From Chitinophagaceae bacterium (lineage in GTDB: Bacteria > Bacteroidota > Bacteroidia > Chitinophagales > Chitinophagaceae): a stretch of 64,000 nt of DNA. The stretch is from positions 186,001 through 250,000 of the forward strand of contig JADKIE010000001.1 of assembly GCA_016721385.1 (NCBI GenBank), in the 5' to 3' direction. Position numbers and translations under genes: made by a program. The notes below the pieces were generated by a model, which worked only from the letters and a program-made list of their open reading frames with translations, was not told the DNA's origin and searched no databases. Below, one piece after another: positions 7,954-20,480 of this stretch (positions are counted from its first letter, which is position 1; each line of letters begins with the position of its first letter).

Positions 7954-9370
7954 TAATCAACCTTTTTTTGATTACCTATAACCAAATAATAAACCGGAAT
8001 ACCCAACAATACAATACCTAATCCAATACCGGCATAAATCGGACTCATCTTAATTAAAAACACACAGAATATTAAAGCCAACACAATGTAAATAATTGGC
8101 AAAACAGGGTAACCAAATGCTTTGTAAGGCCTTTCTGCATTTGGCCTATCTTTACGCAATTTAAAAATACCTGCAATGGTTATGGCATAAAATAAAACTA
8201 CTACAAACGAAATCATATCTAACAGTTTGCCGTAAGTGCCGCTTAAGCAAAGCAAACTTGCCATTATACACTGTGCCCACAAGGCATATTCCGGCACTGC
8301 ATTTTTGTTCAATGTTGCTGCTTTTTTAAAAAACAATCCATCTTTAGCCATGGTATTATATACTCTTGCGCCGGCTAAAATTAATCCGTTATTGCAACCA
8401 AAGGTAGATACCATTATTAATATGGCAATTACATAAGTGCCTGCATCACCAAAAATGCCTTTTGCTGCTGCAACTGCTACTCTATCATTTTCGGCAGCAG
8501 CAATGCCACTTAACGGCAAAACATTTAAGTACATTAAATTGGCACATACATATATCACCGTAACAATTAACGTTCCTAAAAATAAACTAAGGCCAATATT
8601 TTTCTTCGGGTTTTTTATTTCACCAGCAATAAACGTAACATTGTTCCATGCATCACTACTGAATATAGAACCAGCCATAGATGCTGCAATAGCACCAACC
8701 AAAACTGTTCCGCTTATTGGTAGCCAGCTTGATGTTACATCTTTTTGCTGTTGTAAGGCTGTAAAACCTGTTTGCCAGTTTTCTGTCCAAAACTTTGTTT
8801 TACCATAAAAAAGCCAAATACAATTAACCCAAACAATGCTAATAATTTAGCAGAGGTAAATACTCTTTGAATTAATTTACCGCCTTCAATGCCTTTTGTA
8901 TTAATAGCTGTTAGTAATATGATTAATAAAATGGAAACAATTTGTGCTGCCGAAATTGTAATAAACCCCAAATCGGCAATAATGTTTTTTTCGCTTAAAG
9001 CCGGAATTAAATATGCGGCAAATTTGCTAAAAGCCACCCCTACAGCAGCTATGGTAGCCGTTTGTATTACCGCAAAAAAACTCCAGCCGTATAAAAAACC
9101 TGCTAAAGGGTTAAATGCTTCTTTTAAATACACATATTGTCCACCTGCTTTGGGGAACATAGCACTAAGCTCTCCATAACTTAAGGCGGCTGTAAGTGTC
9201 ATAAAACCAGTAATAAGCCAAACAGCTATCAACCAGCCTGCACTGCCTACATTACGGGTAATATCTGCACTTACAATAAATATACCGCTGCCTATCATAC
9301 TTCCGGCAACTACCATGGTGGCATCAAATAGCCCAAGGGTTGGTTTAAATGTATTGGTTTGTTCTGCCAT
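7953..9370 (-). CDS. APC-family amino-acid permease (one frameshift)
   Basis: About 470 aa over two frames. The first frame (start 9370) has the APC signature VVAGSMIGSGIFIV near residues 20-33 and six or so membrane helices; the second frame (ends 7953) holds the remaining helices, with SIFSSDAWNNVTFIAGEIKNPKKN in the middle. The frames join if one T is restored in the T run complementary to 8807-8812, giving FGFFYGKTKFW. Probably sequencing error. A cytoplasmic-membrane transporter for amino acids; LAT-like members exchange neutral amino acids, but the substrate cannot be read. Its stop overlaps the hldA start, and its ATG sits directly after a terminator T run. Confidence 0.82.
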
Positions 9371-9401
9371 AAAAAAGCCCGATTAGTTTTGTATAATCGG
9401 G
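9371..9401 (-). terminator. terminator after the OmpH-like gene
   Basis: Stem CCCGATTA/TAATCGGG with an 8-nt loop, then CTTTTTT on the minus strand. The T run directly abuts the ATG of the permease, so the hairpin occupies the permease 5' leader. Confidence 0.8.
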
Positions 9402-9434
9402 ACAAGTTAATTATTTTTTGTGTATTAAATATAC

Positions 9435-10070
9435 CTAAGGAGTTTTTGTATTTATTAAATTATTCATCCCCTTAATAACATCATTGGTAATATTTAAAGC
9501 AGAGTCTTTATAAACCAGATAATCCAAGCCGGTGCCGGTAGCTAATATGTACATGTACTTTTTTTCTTTATTGTACGTTTCTAAAAATCCTTTTAAATCT
9601 TTTTGCAATTTTTCGGTAAACTTAAAATTCTCTTCGCTTAAAGCCTGTGCCTGTCTTTGCTTGTTAGATTCAATTTGTTGTTGCTCTCCTAAAAGCTGGT
9701 TTTGAAACTGCTCTGCCTCTTGCTGGGTAATTGCTGCGCCCTTTTTCATAAAGTTTTCTTGTCTGGCTTTTAAACCACTCATTCCGCTTTGCCATTCGTT
9801 TTCTATACGCTTTTGTTTTGCTTCCATATCTTCTCTTTTTTGTTTTATGTAAGAAATATTTTCGTACATAGAATCTAACTCTACATAAGCTATATGTGCC
9901 TTATTGCAATTACTATCTGTTACAGCATTTTTGTTATTGTTGTTTGGGCCAGATACAGGGCTCTTTTTTGCAGAAAAGTTATTATAATATAAAAAGCCAA
10001 CGGCAGCCAATAAAACAACATTCAAGGCAAGGGGTAAATTTTTCATCATTCCAAATAATTTAAAAGGCAA
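9435..10070 (-). CDS. OmpH/Skp-like periplasmic protein
   Basis: 211 aa (204 aa if started at the MMKNLP methionines). A hydrophobic segment near residues 12-28 (LPLALNVVLLAAVGFLYY) is a membrane anchor or signal. An asparagine-rich linker follows, then IAYVELDSMYENISYIKQKREDMEAKQK, the typical opening of the OmpH chaperone family, and a long glutamine-rich coiled coil to residue 165. Skp-type proteins hold unfolded outer-membrane proteins in the periplasm. It has its own terminator and lies downstream of rpoC. The frame is intact. Confidence 0.75.
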   Translation of the reverse strand: MPFKLFGMMKNLPLALNVVLLAAVGFLYYNNFSAKKSPVSGPNNNNKNAVTDSNCNKAHIAYVELDSMYENISYIKQKREDMEAKQKRIENEWQSGMSGLKARQENFMKKGAAITQQEAEQFQNQLLGEQQQIESNKQRQAQALSEENFKFTEKLQKDLKGFLETYNKEKKYMYILATGTGLDYLVYKDSALNITNDVIKGMNNLINTKTP

Positions 10071-10144
10071 TATACTTACAAACTAAGATTTAACAAATAA
10101 TAACCCATATTTTTAGGAAAGGGTTAACGTAAGCGATCTTGTAT

Positions 10145-10178
10145 AAAAAAGGAGTAAGAATTTTATCTTACTCCTTTA
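10145..10178 (-). terminator. terminator of the rpoB-rpoC operon
   Basis: Stem GGAGTAAGA/TCTTACTCC followed by TTTTTT on the minus strand, 25 bp past the rpoC stop. Confidence 0.85.
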
Positions 10179-10202
10179 TTTAAATAGGTGAAATTTTAAT
10201 GC

Positions 10203-13200
10203 TTACTCTTCCTCACCAAAACTCATTGCTTCTTTAGTTGTTTGAAGCAATTCGTATTCTTCCTTACTACCTACAATCATGTTTTCAAAATCACGTAAGC
10301 CTGTACCTGCAGGTATGTGATGACCGGTAATAACGTTTTCTTTTAAACCTAACATTAAATCGGTTTTACCTTGTATGGCTGCAGAGCTTAATACTTTTGT
10401 AGTTTCCTGGAACGATGCGGCAGAAATCCAACTTTGCGTACCTAATGAAGCTTTGGTAATACCTAATAACAGCGGACTTGATGTTGCAGGTTTAGCATCA
10501 CGGAACTCAACTAGTTTTTTATCTGCTCTTCTTAATATAGAGTTTTCTTCTCTGATATCTCTAAGCGTTACTATCTGACCAGCTTTTAACTTAGTGCTTT
10601 CACCACTTTCCGTTACTACTTTCTTATCAAAAATAGCATCGTTTTCGGTGTTAAAGTCTAATTTATCTTCTGTATCGCCTTCTAAGAATATTGTATCGCC
10701 TGCATCTTCAATAGTTACTTTACGCATCATTTGACGAACGATAACCTCAACATGTTTATCATTGATTTTTACACCTTGCAAACGGTAAACCTCTTGTATT
10801 TCATTTACCACATACTCTTGCACAGCAAATGGACCTTTAATGGCAAGGATATCTGCAGGAGCAGTTTGTCCGTCACTTAATGAAGCTCCGGCTTTTACAA
10901 AGTCGCCATCTTGTACTAAAATTTGACGACTCAATGGTACTAAGTACTTACGTATTACACCATCTTTAGCCTCTACAATTATCTCTCTGTTACCACGTTT
11001 GATTGCACCAAAAGTTACAACACCATCAATTTCACAAACTACAGCAGGGTTGCTTGGGTTTCTTGCCTCAAACAACTCGGTAACTCTTGATAAACCTCCC
11101 GTAATATCTTTAAGCTTACTTAATACCCTTGGAATTTTAACCAATACCTGACCACTTCTTACATCATCTCCCTCCTCAACTACAATATGTGAACCTACCG
11201 GTAAGTTGTATTGTTTTTTATCTTTTTCTTCAACAATAATTGATGGTAATTTGGTTTTATCTTTTGTTTCGATAACCACTTTTTCTCTATGACCTGTTTG
11301 CTCATCTGCTTCGTCACGATAAGTAACCCCTTCAATTAATGCATCAAATTTAATAGAACCATGTGTTTCAGCAACAATTACATTGTTAAACGGATCCCAT
11401 GTACAAATAACATCACCTTTGCTTACTTTTGTCCGTCTTTTACATTTAAAGTAGCACCATAAGGAACGTTATTGGTAATTAATAAACGATCGTTTTTAAC
11501 ATCCATAATTCTTACTTCGCCTGTACGGCCAATAACTACATGTATTTTTTTACCTTCAGCATCTTCGGTATGTACAGTACGTAATCCGTCAAACTGAATG
11601 GTACCGTCAAACTTAGCAGGCATGGTGCTTTCTACAGATGCAGAACCAGCCACACCACCCACATGGGAAGTACGTAAGGTTAACTGTGTACCAGGCTCAC
11701 CAATTGATTGTGCTGCAATAATACCAACAGCATCACCACGTTGTGCTAATATGCCCGATGCTAAGTTTTTACCATAGCAATCTCACACAAACACCACGTT
11801 TGCTTTCGCAAGTAAGTACAGAACGTATTTCAACAGTTTCAATTCCACTTTCTTCAATTGCTTTTGCCATATCAGCACTTATCTCTTCGCCTGCATTTAT
11901 CATCAATTCTTCGGTTAAAGGATGATACACATCATGTAATGAAGTACGTCCTTCAATTCTATCCGATAATTGTTCTATAACATCTTCGTTATCTTTTAAA
12001 GCACTTGTTGCTATACCTCGTAATGTTCCACAATCTTCGTCGTTAATAACCACATCTTGTGCAACGACAACCAGCCTACGTGTTAAGTAACCGGCATCGT
12101 CTGTTTTTAACGCTGTATCGGCCAAACCTTTACGGGCACCATGCGTAGAGATAAAGTACTCTAATACACTTAAGCCATCTTTAAAGTTTGCCAAGATTGG
12201 GTTTTCAATAATTTCACTTCCACTACTGCCCGATTTACGTGGCTTAGCCATTAATCCTCTTAAACCTGCCAACTGCTTAATCTGTTGTTTACTACCCCTT
12301 GCGCCACTATCCAACATCATGTAAACAGAGTTAAAACCTTGCTTATCGTTTGCTAACTCTCTGATTAATGTTTCGGTTACTTTAGTATCTACCCTACTCC
12401 AGATATCAATAATTTGATTATAACGTTCGTTATTGGTGATTAAACCCATGTTGTAGTTATCCCACACTTCCTCACTTCGCCCTGTGCATTATCAATCATT
12501 TCTTGTTTAACATCCGGGATAATTAAGTCGTTGATGTTAAAGGATAAACCACCACGGAATGCCATACGGTATCCAAGGGTTTTAATATCATCCAGAATTT
12601 AGCGGTTGTAGGAACGCTTGTCCATTTTAATATATCGCCAATAATTTCTCTAAGTCTTTTTTGTTAGCAATGCATTTACATAACCAACTTCTTTTGGTAC
12701 ATGTTGGTTAAAATTACTCTACCAACTGTTGTTTCAATTAATTTGTTGGTTAAAGTACCATCTGCATTACGAACGTTTGCTTTTACTTTAATATTTGCAT
12801 GTAAGTCTAATTGCTTTTCGTTGTGTGCAATAATAACTTCATCGGCACTGTAAAAAGATTTTCCTTCGCCTTTTACTTTTTCTGTATCTGTAGATTTTTT
12901 ACCCTTGGTAATGTAATACAAACCAAGTACCATGTCCTGAGATGGAAGGGTGATTGGCGTACCATTTTGTGGGTTTAAAATATTATGAGAAGAAAGCATT
13001 AATAATTGGGCTTCCAATACAGCTGCACTGCTTAAAGGCACATGCACCGCCATTTGGTCACCATCAAAATCCGCATTAAAGGCCGTAGTAACCAATGGAT
13101 GCAATTGTATTGCCTTTCCTTCAATTAACTTAGGTTGAAATGCCTGGATTGATAAACGGTGAAGTGTAGGTGCCCTGTTTAACATTACAGGATGCCCTTT

Positions 13201-14489
13201 TAAAATATTTTCTAAAATATCCCAAATAATGGCTTCTTTTTATCAACTAATTTTCTTGCACTCTTAACAGTTTTTACAATACCTCTTTCTATCAATTTAC
13301 GAATTACAAATGGCTTAAATAATTCGGCAGCCATATCTTTAGGTAAACCACATTCGTGTAATTTCAATTCCGGTCCTACTACAATTACCGAACGGCCAGA
13401 ATAATCCACACGTTTACCTAATAAGTTTTGACGGAAACGTCCTTGCTTGCCTTTTAATACATCGCTCAATGATTTTAACGCTCTGCCACCTTCTGCTTTT
13501 ACTGCATTAGATTTACGGCTGTTATCAAACAATGAGTCTATAGCTTCCTGTAACATACGCTTTTCGTTACGTAAGATTACTTCCGGAGCTTTAATTTCTA
13601 ATAAACGCTTTAAACGGTTATTACGAATAATAACCCTGCGGTATAAATCATTTAAATCGGATGATGCAAAACGGCCACCATCTAAAGGAACTAACGGACG
13701 CAATTCTGGCGGAATTACAGGAATGTACTGCATTACCATCCACTCTGGCCTGTTGTTAATTCTTGTATTAGCATCTCTAAAGCTTTCTACCACGCTCAAA
13801 CGCTTTAAGGCATCTGCTTTACGTTGTTGAGAGGTTTCGTTTGCGGCAGCGTTACGTAAATCAAAACTTAATTGATCCAAGTCTAAACGTTGTAACATGT
13901 CATGCACTGCCTCGGCACCCATTTTAGCTATAAACTTATTTGGGTCTTCGTCGGGCAAATGCTGATTATCTTTTGGAAGTGTATCTAAAATATCTAAGTA
14001 CTCTTCTTCAGTTAATAGATCGCCGTAGTTCTGTCCTTTATCTGCACGAATACCGCTTTGTATAACTACAAAACGCTCGTAGTAAACAATGGTCTCTAAT
14101 TTCTTAGAGCTCATCCCCAACAGGTAACCAATTTTATTAGGTAATGATTTAAAATACCAGATATGCACTACAGGAACCACCAATTTAATGTGGCCCATTC
14201 TTTCTCTACGCACTTTTTTCTCCGTTACTTCCACACCACATCTATCGCAAACAATACCCTTATAACGGATACGCTTGTATTTACCGCAAGCACATTCGTA
14301 ATCTTTGGTTGGCCCAAAAATTCTTTCGCAAAACAAGCCATCTCTTTCAGGCTTATAAGTACGGTAGTTAATGGTTTCAGGCTTTAATATTTCGCCATAG
14401 CTTTTTTCTAAAATGCTGTCTGGAGAAGCCAAACCAATTGTGATTTGAGAAAATGTTGGCCTTGGACGGTTTTCTTTTTTGAATGCCAT
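10203..14489 (-). CDS. rpoC: RNA polymerase subunit beta' (multiple frameshifts)
   Basis: 4287 bp, about 1428 aa, the normal length in this phylum. It starts MAFKKENRPRPTFSQITIGLASP, has the zinc-ribbon cysteines CACGKYKRIRYKGIVCDRCG and the catalytic NADFDGDQM that binds Mg2+. The reading frame breaks at least seven times: near 13235, 12712, 12661, 12598, 12473, 11790 and 11430. Six are single-base losses, mostly in A/T runs; the one near 11790 looks like an extra T. Restoring each gives continuous RpoC. The gene is essential, so these must be sequence errors, not decay. It lies 92 bp downstream of rpoB. Confidence 0.95.
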
Positions 14490-14526
14490 GTTATAATTAA
14501 AAATTAAAAATTAAAAATTAAAAATT
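14490..14526. repeat. tandem ATTAAAA repeats between rpoB and rpoC
   Basis: Four to five copies of a 7-bp unit (ATTAAAA) sit directly upstream of the rpoC start. They are probably slippage-prone filler; no binding motif is recognised. Confidence 0.7.
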
Positions 14527-14581
14527 TGACTCTTTTAATTAAGGCTCAGTTTTTTACTTTGCCTTTTTACTTTTGAATTAA

Positions 14582-17500
14582 TTAGTCAAACTTCAGATCC
14601 AATCCCAATCCCCTCAACTCATGCACCAATACATTAAACGATTCAGGGATACCAGCTTTTGGAATATTATCGCCTTTAACAATTGCTTCGTAGGTTTTTG
14701 CTCTTCCGATAATATCATCCGACTTAAGCGTTAACAACTCTTGCAATATGTGAGATGCGCCGTAAGCCTCTAATGCCCAGACCTCCATCTCTCCAAAACG
14801 CTGACCACCAAATTGTGCCTTACCACCCAATGGTTGTTGTGTAATTAATGAGTATGGCCCAATACTACGAGCATGCATTTTATCATCCACCATATGGTGA
14901 AGCTTAATTACATAAATGATTCCTACGGTTGCTTTTTGATCAAAGCGTTCGCCGGTTTCACCATCGTACAAGTAAGTATGCCCAAATTTAGGCAAGCCTG
15001 CTTTGGTAATGTTTTCATCTATCTCTGCAACAGATGCACCATCAAAAATTGGCGTAGCAAATTTTAGACCTAATTTTTCACCTGCCCAACCTAAAACGGT
15101 TTCGTAAATTTGCCCAAGGTTCATACGACTAGGTACACCTAATGGATTAAGTACAATATCAACAGGCGTTCCATCTTCTAAGAATGGCATATCCTCGGCA
15201 CGTACAATTTTAGCCACAATACCTTTGTTACCATGGCGACCCGCCATTTTATCGCCCACTTTAAGCTTACGCTTAACGGCTAAGTAAACTTTGGCAAGTT
15301 TTAATACACCTGTAGGTAATTCATCTCCAATTGAAATATTAAATTTCTCTCTCTTATATCTTCCTAACTCTTCATTAAATTTAATGCTGTAGTTATGTAA
15401 TAATATATTGATTAATTCATCAACTTTTGCGTCGCCTGTCCATCCTAACGGATTAACATTTAAGAAATCTATATTGCCTAAATTTTTAGGATTAAACTTA
15501 GCGCCTTTACCAATTAATACTTCACCAAAATTGTTGCTTACGCCGGCACTTGTTTTATCTTTTAATAAAGTTTGTAGTTTATTAATCAATAATTCCAACA
15601 AGTCTATTTCATTCTTCTCATGCACTTTTTCTATCTTCTCTAATTGTGCTTTCTCTCTTACTTTAGCGTTTTTATCTTTCTTGGCTCTTTGGAAAAGTTT
15701 TTTATCAATTACCACACCTTCTGTACCACTTGGCGCTTTTAAAGAAGCATCTTTTGCATCGCCGGCTTTATCTCCAAAGATGGCACGTAACAATTTCTCT
15801 TCCGGCGTAGGATCGCTTTCGCCTTTAGGAGTAATTTTACCAATAATAATATCGCCTTCTTTAATATGAGCTCCAATACGGATAATACCGTTTTGATCTA
15901 AATCTTTAGTAGCTTCTTCACTTACGTTAGGAATATCCGGAGTTCATTCTTCTTCGCCCAATTTGGTATCTCTTACTTCCACTTCAAACTCACTGATATG
16001 TATAGATGTAAATAAATCTTCCTTAACAACTTTTTCGCTAATTACTATCGCATCTTCAAAGTTGTAACCTTTCCAAGGCATAAAGGCAACCTTCATGTTT
16101 CTACCCAAAGCCAGTTCGCCGGCTTTTGTAGCATAACCTTCGGTTAAGAAATCGCCTTCACTTACTTTTTGGCCTTTAACCACTGCTGGTCTTAGGTTAA
16201 TGGTAGTTTCCTGATTGGTACGTACAAACTTGGTTAATTTATATACCACTAAATCTTCTTCAAAAGAAACCAACTGTTGTGTTTCGTTACGCTTGTAACG
16301 TACATGTATTTCGTTAGCATCTACATACTCTACAACACCTTCGCCATCTGCATGCACCTGAATTCTTGCATCACGGGCTGCTTTTCCTTCTAAACCGGTA
16401 CCCACAATTGGGGCCTCTGGTTTAATTAACGGCACCGCCTGACGTTGCATGTTTGATCCCATCAAGGCACGGTTAGCATCATCATGCTCTAAGAAAGGAA
16501 TTAATGAAGCACTTAAACCTACAATTTGGTTGGGTGCAACGTCCATATATTCCACTTCATTTTTATCTAAAATAGGGAAATCGCCTGTTTGACGACTCTT
16601 GATTTTATCTTCAACAAAGTTTCCTTTTTCGTCCAAATCAATATTTGCCTGTGCAATTTTTGCAGTATCTTCTTCTTCGGCACTTAAGAAAGTAATTTTC
16701 TTCATGTCTGCCTTACCGTCAGTTACCTTATGGTAGGGTGTTTCGATGAAGCCCATGTCATTGATCTTAGCATGTACACAAAGTGTAGATATCAAACCAA
16801 TGTTTGGTCCTTCCGGCGTTTCGATAGTACATAAACGGCCGTAGTGAGAGTAGTGAACGTCACGTACCTCAAAACCTGCTCTCTCTCTGCTTAAACCACC
16901 GGGCCCAAGGGCAGAAATACGACGTTTATGCGTTATTTCTGATAACGGGTTCGTTTGATCTAAGAATTGAGATAATTGAGATGTACCAAAGAAAGAGTTG
17001 ATTACAGAAGAAAGTGTTCTTGCATTAATCAAATCTACCGGAGTAAATACCTCGTTATCCCTTACATTCATTCTTTCACGAATGGTACGAGCCATACGAG
17101 CCAAACCAACACCAAATTGTGCATATAATTGCTCTCCTACTGTACGTACTCTACGATTGCTTAAATGATCAATATCATCTACCTCACTTTTACCATTGGT
17201 TAATTGTACCAATGTTTTTATGATGGCAATAATATCGTCTTTGGTTAATACTTTTTTGGTAATAGGGAAATCTAAACCAAGACGGCGGTTAATTTTATAA
17301 CGGCCTACTTCGCCTAAATCGTACCGCTTATCACTAAAAAATAATTTATCAATAATACCTCTTGCCGTTTCATCATCCGGTGCATCTGAGCCTCTTAATT
17401 GCTTGTAGATGTGCTGTACCGCTTCTAACTCACTGTTACTGGTATCTTTATTTAGTGTGTTGTAAATGATAGCAAAATCGCCGCTCACCTCTTCTTTTTG

Positions 17501-18390
17501 AATAAAAACGCTCTTAACGTCCATTTCCAAAATAAGGGCAATATTATCTTCATCTAAAACAGTATCTCTTTCTAAAACAATTTCGTTTCTTTCAATAGAA
17601 ACAACTTCGCCGGTATCTTCATCTACAAAATCCTCTACCCAAGTACGTAATACCCTTGCGGCTAAACGCTTGCCTACGCAATCTTTCAACGATTTTTTAT
17701 CGGCTTTAACTTCATTAGCCATTCCAAATAGTTCAAGAATGTCTTTATCGGTTTCAAAACCTATAGAACGTAATAAAGTAGTTACAGGGAATTTTTTCTT
17801 ACGGTCGATGTAAGCAAACATTACATTGTTAATGTCTGTTGCAAACTCCATCCATGCTCCCTTAAAAGGAATAACCCTTGCAGAGTAAATTTTTGTACCA
17901 TTCGGATGAACCGATTGGCCAAAGAACACACCGGGTGAACGGTGTAGCTGACTTACAACTACCCTTTCGGCACCGTTAATTACAAAAGTACCTCTTGGAG
18001 TCATGTAAGGAATGTTTCCTAAAACACGTCTTGCACAATGGTTTGAAAATCCACATGCTCTTCGTCGTTACAACTTAAACGCAATTTTGCTTTTAATGGC
18101 ACCTCATAGGTTAACCCTCTTTCTATACACTCATCAATAGAGTAACGTGGAGGATCAACGAAGTAATCTAAAAATTCCAGTACAAAAATGTTACGGGTAT
18201 CGGTAATAGGAAAATTTTCCTTAAATACACGGAACAATCCCTCTACATTACGCTTATCGGGCGTAGTTTCTAACTGAAAATAATCTTTAAACGACTGTAT
18301 TTGAATTCCAAGTAAATCGGGCTGTTCTGCTATGAGTTCAACTTTTCCAAAATTGATACGCTCAGCAGCGGTTTTTTTTGTTGCAGACAT
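14582..18390 (-). CDS. rpoB: RNA polymerase subunit beta (one frameshift, one in-frame TGA)
   Basis: 3809 bp, about 1270 aa. It begins MSATKKTAAERINFGKVE and contains the conserved fork and rifampicin region (SQLSQFLDQTNPLSEITHKRRISALGPGGL), where DQTNPL and RRISALGPGGL are strictly conserved. The catalytic-core half contains KMAGRHGNKG. The frame breaks once near 18018 (one T lost from DVFLGNIPY). At 15944-15946 there is an in-frame TGA where LGEEE-L-TPDIP is expected; the frame continues unchanged on both sides. The gene has its own promoter at 18480 after the rplL terminator, and is followed by rpoC. Confidence 0.95.
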
Positions 18391-18479
18391 ATTTGTAATA
18401 AAACGTTTTAATGTGCAGAAGACCCTTATTTTTCAGGCATTTAGTAACTAACGCCACTAACCCTAAATTATAAGGACGG
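18391..18479 (-). other. rpoB leader
   Basis: About 85 bp between the promoter and the rpoB ATG. I see no strong hairpin or ribosomal-protein binding mimic in it. Confidence 0.4.
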
Positions 18480-18487
18480 CAAAGGTA
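18480..18487 (-). promoter_or_regulatory. promoter of rpoB-rpoC
   Basis: TACCTTTG followed by CCGTCC on the minus strand. The same 14 bases occur at the tRNA-tuf promoter and nearly so at the rplK promoter, supporting a shared translation-type promoter. The -33 element is weak. Confidence 0.75.
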
Positions 18488-18635
18488 AGGATTTTATTTT
18501 AGATTTTAGGGTGTGGATTTATGTTTTTTGGAATTTTGGTGAGGTTTTTGATGGGAGTTCAAATATTGGATTTTATTATACAACTGTTCGTTTATTGCAT
18601 TTTTAATTAAATCACTAATGTGCTAATACGCAAAC

Positions 18636-18668
18636 AAAAAAGCCCACCTGCTTTCGCAAATTGGCTTT
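18636..18668 (-). terminator. terminator after rplL
   Basis: Stem AAAGCC..TTTGC / GCAGG..GGCTTT closed by a GAAA tetraloop and followed by TTTTTT, 25 bp past the rplL stop. It separates the ribosomal-protein operon from rpoB. Confidence 0.8.
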
Positions 18669-18693
18669 TAAACCTATGTTAAAAACTGCTTAA

Positions 18694-19064
18694 TTAAGCA
18701 ACCTCAACCTCTGCACCAGCTTCGGTTAATTTTGCTTTTAAATCTTCGGCAGTTGCTTTATCAACACCTTCTTTAACTGGTTTTGGAGCGCCATCCACTA
18801 AATCTTTAGCTTCTTTAAGCCCTAAACCTGTTAATTCCTTAACGATTTTTACAACCGCTAATTTGTTAGCACCACCGCTTTTCAATATTACATTGAACGA
18901 TGTTTTTTCTTCTGCAGCAGCAGCTTCGCCGCCGCCTGCACTTACTACAACTGCTGCTGCAGCTGGTTCAATACCGTACTCAGATTTTAAAAATTCTGCT
19001 AACTCTTGTACTTCTTTAACTGTTAGCTTACTAAGCTTTCAGCTAATGCTTTAATTTCTGCCAT
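18694..19064 (-). CDS. rplL: 50S ribosomal protein L7/L12 (one frameshift)
   Basis: About 123 aa. It starts MAEIKALAESLVS at ATG 19064, then one base is lost near 19025 (AGCTTAACA reads AGCTAACA); after this the frame continues LTVKEVQELAEFLKSEYGIEP. It has the alanine-rich hinge (PAAAAVVVSAGGGEAAAAEEK) and the C-terminal factor-binding domain with GLGLKEAKDLVDGAPKPVKEGV. L7/L12 forms the ribosomal stalk that recruits EF-Tu and EF-G. It is last in rplK-rplA-rplJ-rplL. The frameshift must be an error in an essential gene. Confidence 0.93.
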
Positions 19065-19216
19065 GTTGTTTAAATTTTTCCGCCTTCATTGTTTATTACT
19101 CCGGCGGATATGTTATTAAAAAATTACGATTGTTAATTAGCTAATTTGCTGATGTGCCAATAAGCTAATGAAGACCTAAATTATGTTGTGCTTTAAATTA
19201 GCACTTTAGCACATTT

Positions 19217-19716
19217 CTATGCTTCTACAGCTGCTTCTGGTCTGTTTTGCAAAGCACCAATTACACGTTGTATCGGAGCTTGTAACAATCCAATAACCTC
19301 ACCAATAAGCTCATTTTTAGTTTTAATTTGAGTAAGCGCTTTTAATTGATTATCGCCTACAAAAATATCGCCATTAATAAATGCTGCTTTTAGCTCAGGT
19401 TTTTCGCCTTTGCTTTCTTTTCTAAAGCCACTTAAAATTAAAGCCGGGTCTTTAGGATTTTCGCTAAATAACAAAGCTGTTACTTTATGTAAACTATCGT
19501 AAACGCCTGTGTATTTTTCGCCATCAATACTTTCTAATGCCTTTTTAATTAAGGTATTTTTAGCTACTTTCATTTCTACTTGCTTATCAAAGCAAACCCT
19601 GCGAAGTTTAGTAACCTGTGCTACTGTTAAACTTTCGGTATCGGTAATGAAATTATTATACTGAGAGAATTTGCCTTTTAGCAAACTCTATCACTTCTTT
19701 TTTCTTGTTTTGTCAT
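19217..19716 (-). CDS. rplJ: 50S ribosomal protein L10 (N-terminal frameshifts)
   Basis: About 166 aa. The expected start MTKQEKKEVIEF is at ATG 19714-19716; an A is missing from the AAAAAA run after QE, and another indel lies at the EF/LKGK junction near 19680. From LKGKFSQYNN on the frame is clean, with KVAKNTLIKKALE (residues about 50-62), the L10 rRNA-binding region. L10 anchors the L7/L12 dimers to the ribosome. Operon partner of rplL, 152 bp upstream of it. Confidence 0.92.
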
Positions 19717-19765
19717 AACAAATATTTTTCCTACCCCTCTCTTTGGAGTGGATGGTGAGGTGTTT

Positions 19766-20454
19766 TTAATTTTGAACAGATTTTGTGTCAATTGCAATAC
19801 CAGGGCTCATTGTACTTGCCATGAATAATCCACGTAAGTAAGTTCCTTTAGATGTAGAAGGTTTTAATTTAATGATTGCATTAATTAATTCCTGACCATT
19901 TTCTGCAATTTTTTCAGGCGAAAAACTTACACGGCCGATAGATGCATGGATAATACCCACTTTATCTACCTTAAATGCTATTTTACCACCTTTTAAGTCG
20001 TTAACAGCACCTGCTACATCATTGGTAACAGTACCTGTTTTTGGGTTAGGCATTAAGTTACGAGGACCTAATATTTTACCCAATTTACCCATTTTAGGCA
20101 TTACAGAAGGTGTTGCTACAATTACATCAATATCTGTCCAACCGCCTTCAATTTTGTGATAAATTCATCTAATCCGGCAAAATCGGCACCTGCAGCTTTT
20201 GCTTCGGCTTCTTTATCTGGTGTACATAATACCAATACTTTTTTAGTTTTACCTGTACCGTGTGGTAAGGAAACCGTACCTCTAATGGCTTGGTCTGCTT
20301 TTTTAGGATCAACACCTAATTTTATGTGTAAATCTACAGAGCTATCAAATTTTGTACAGTTAATTTCTTTTACCAGGTTACTTGCTTCTTTAAGGGAATA
20401 CGCTTTATTAGCATCCACCTTAGTATTAGCAACTTTTCTTTTTTTAGTAATCAT
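19766..20454 (-). CDS. rplA: 50S ribosomal protein L1 (one frameshift)
   Basis: About 230 aa. It has GVDPKKADQAIRGTVSLPHGTGK (about 45-67) and MPKMGKLGKILGPRNLMPNPKTGTV (about 115-140), both diagnostic of L1. One A is missing near 20155, between DEFITK and IEGGWTDIDVIV; restoring it joins the halves. L1 forms the mobile stalk at the E site and in other bacteria represses its own operon. Between rplK and rplJ. Confidence 0.94.
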
Positions 20455-20480
20455 TGTTGTTTTAATTTAAGGTGATGTAA

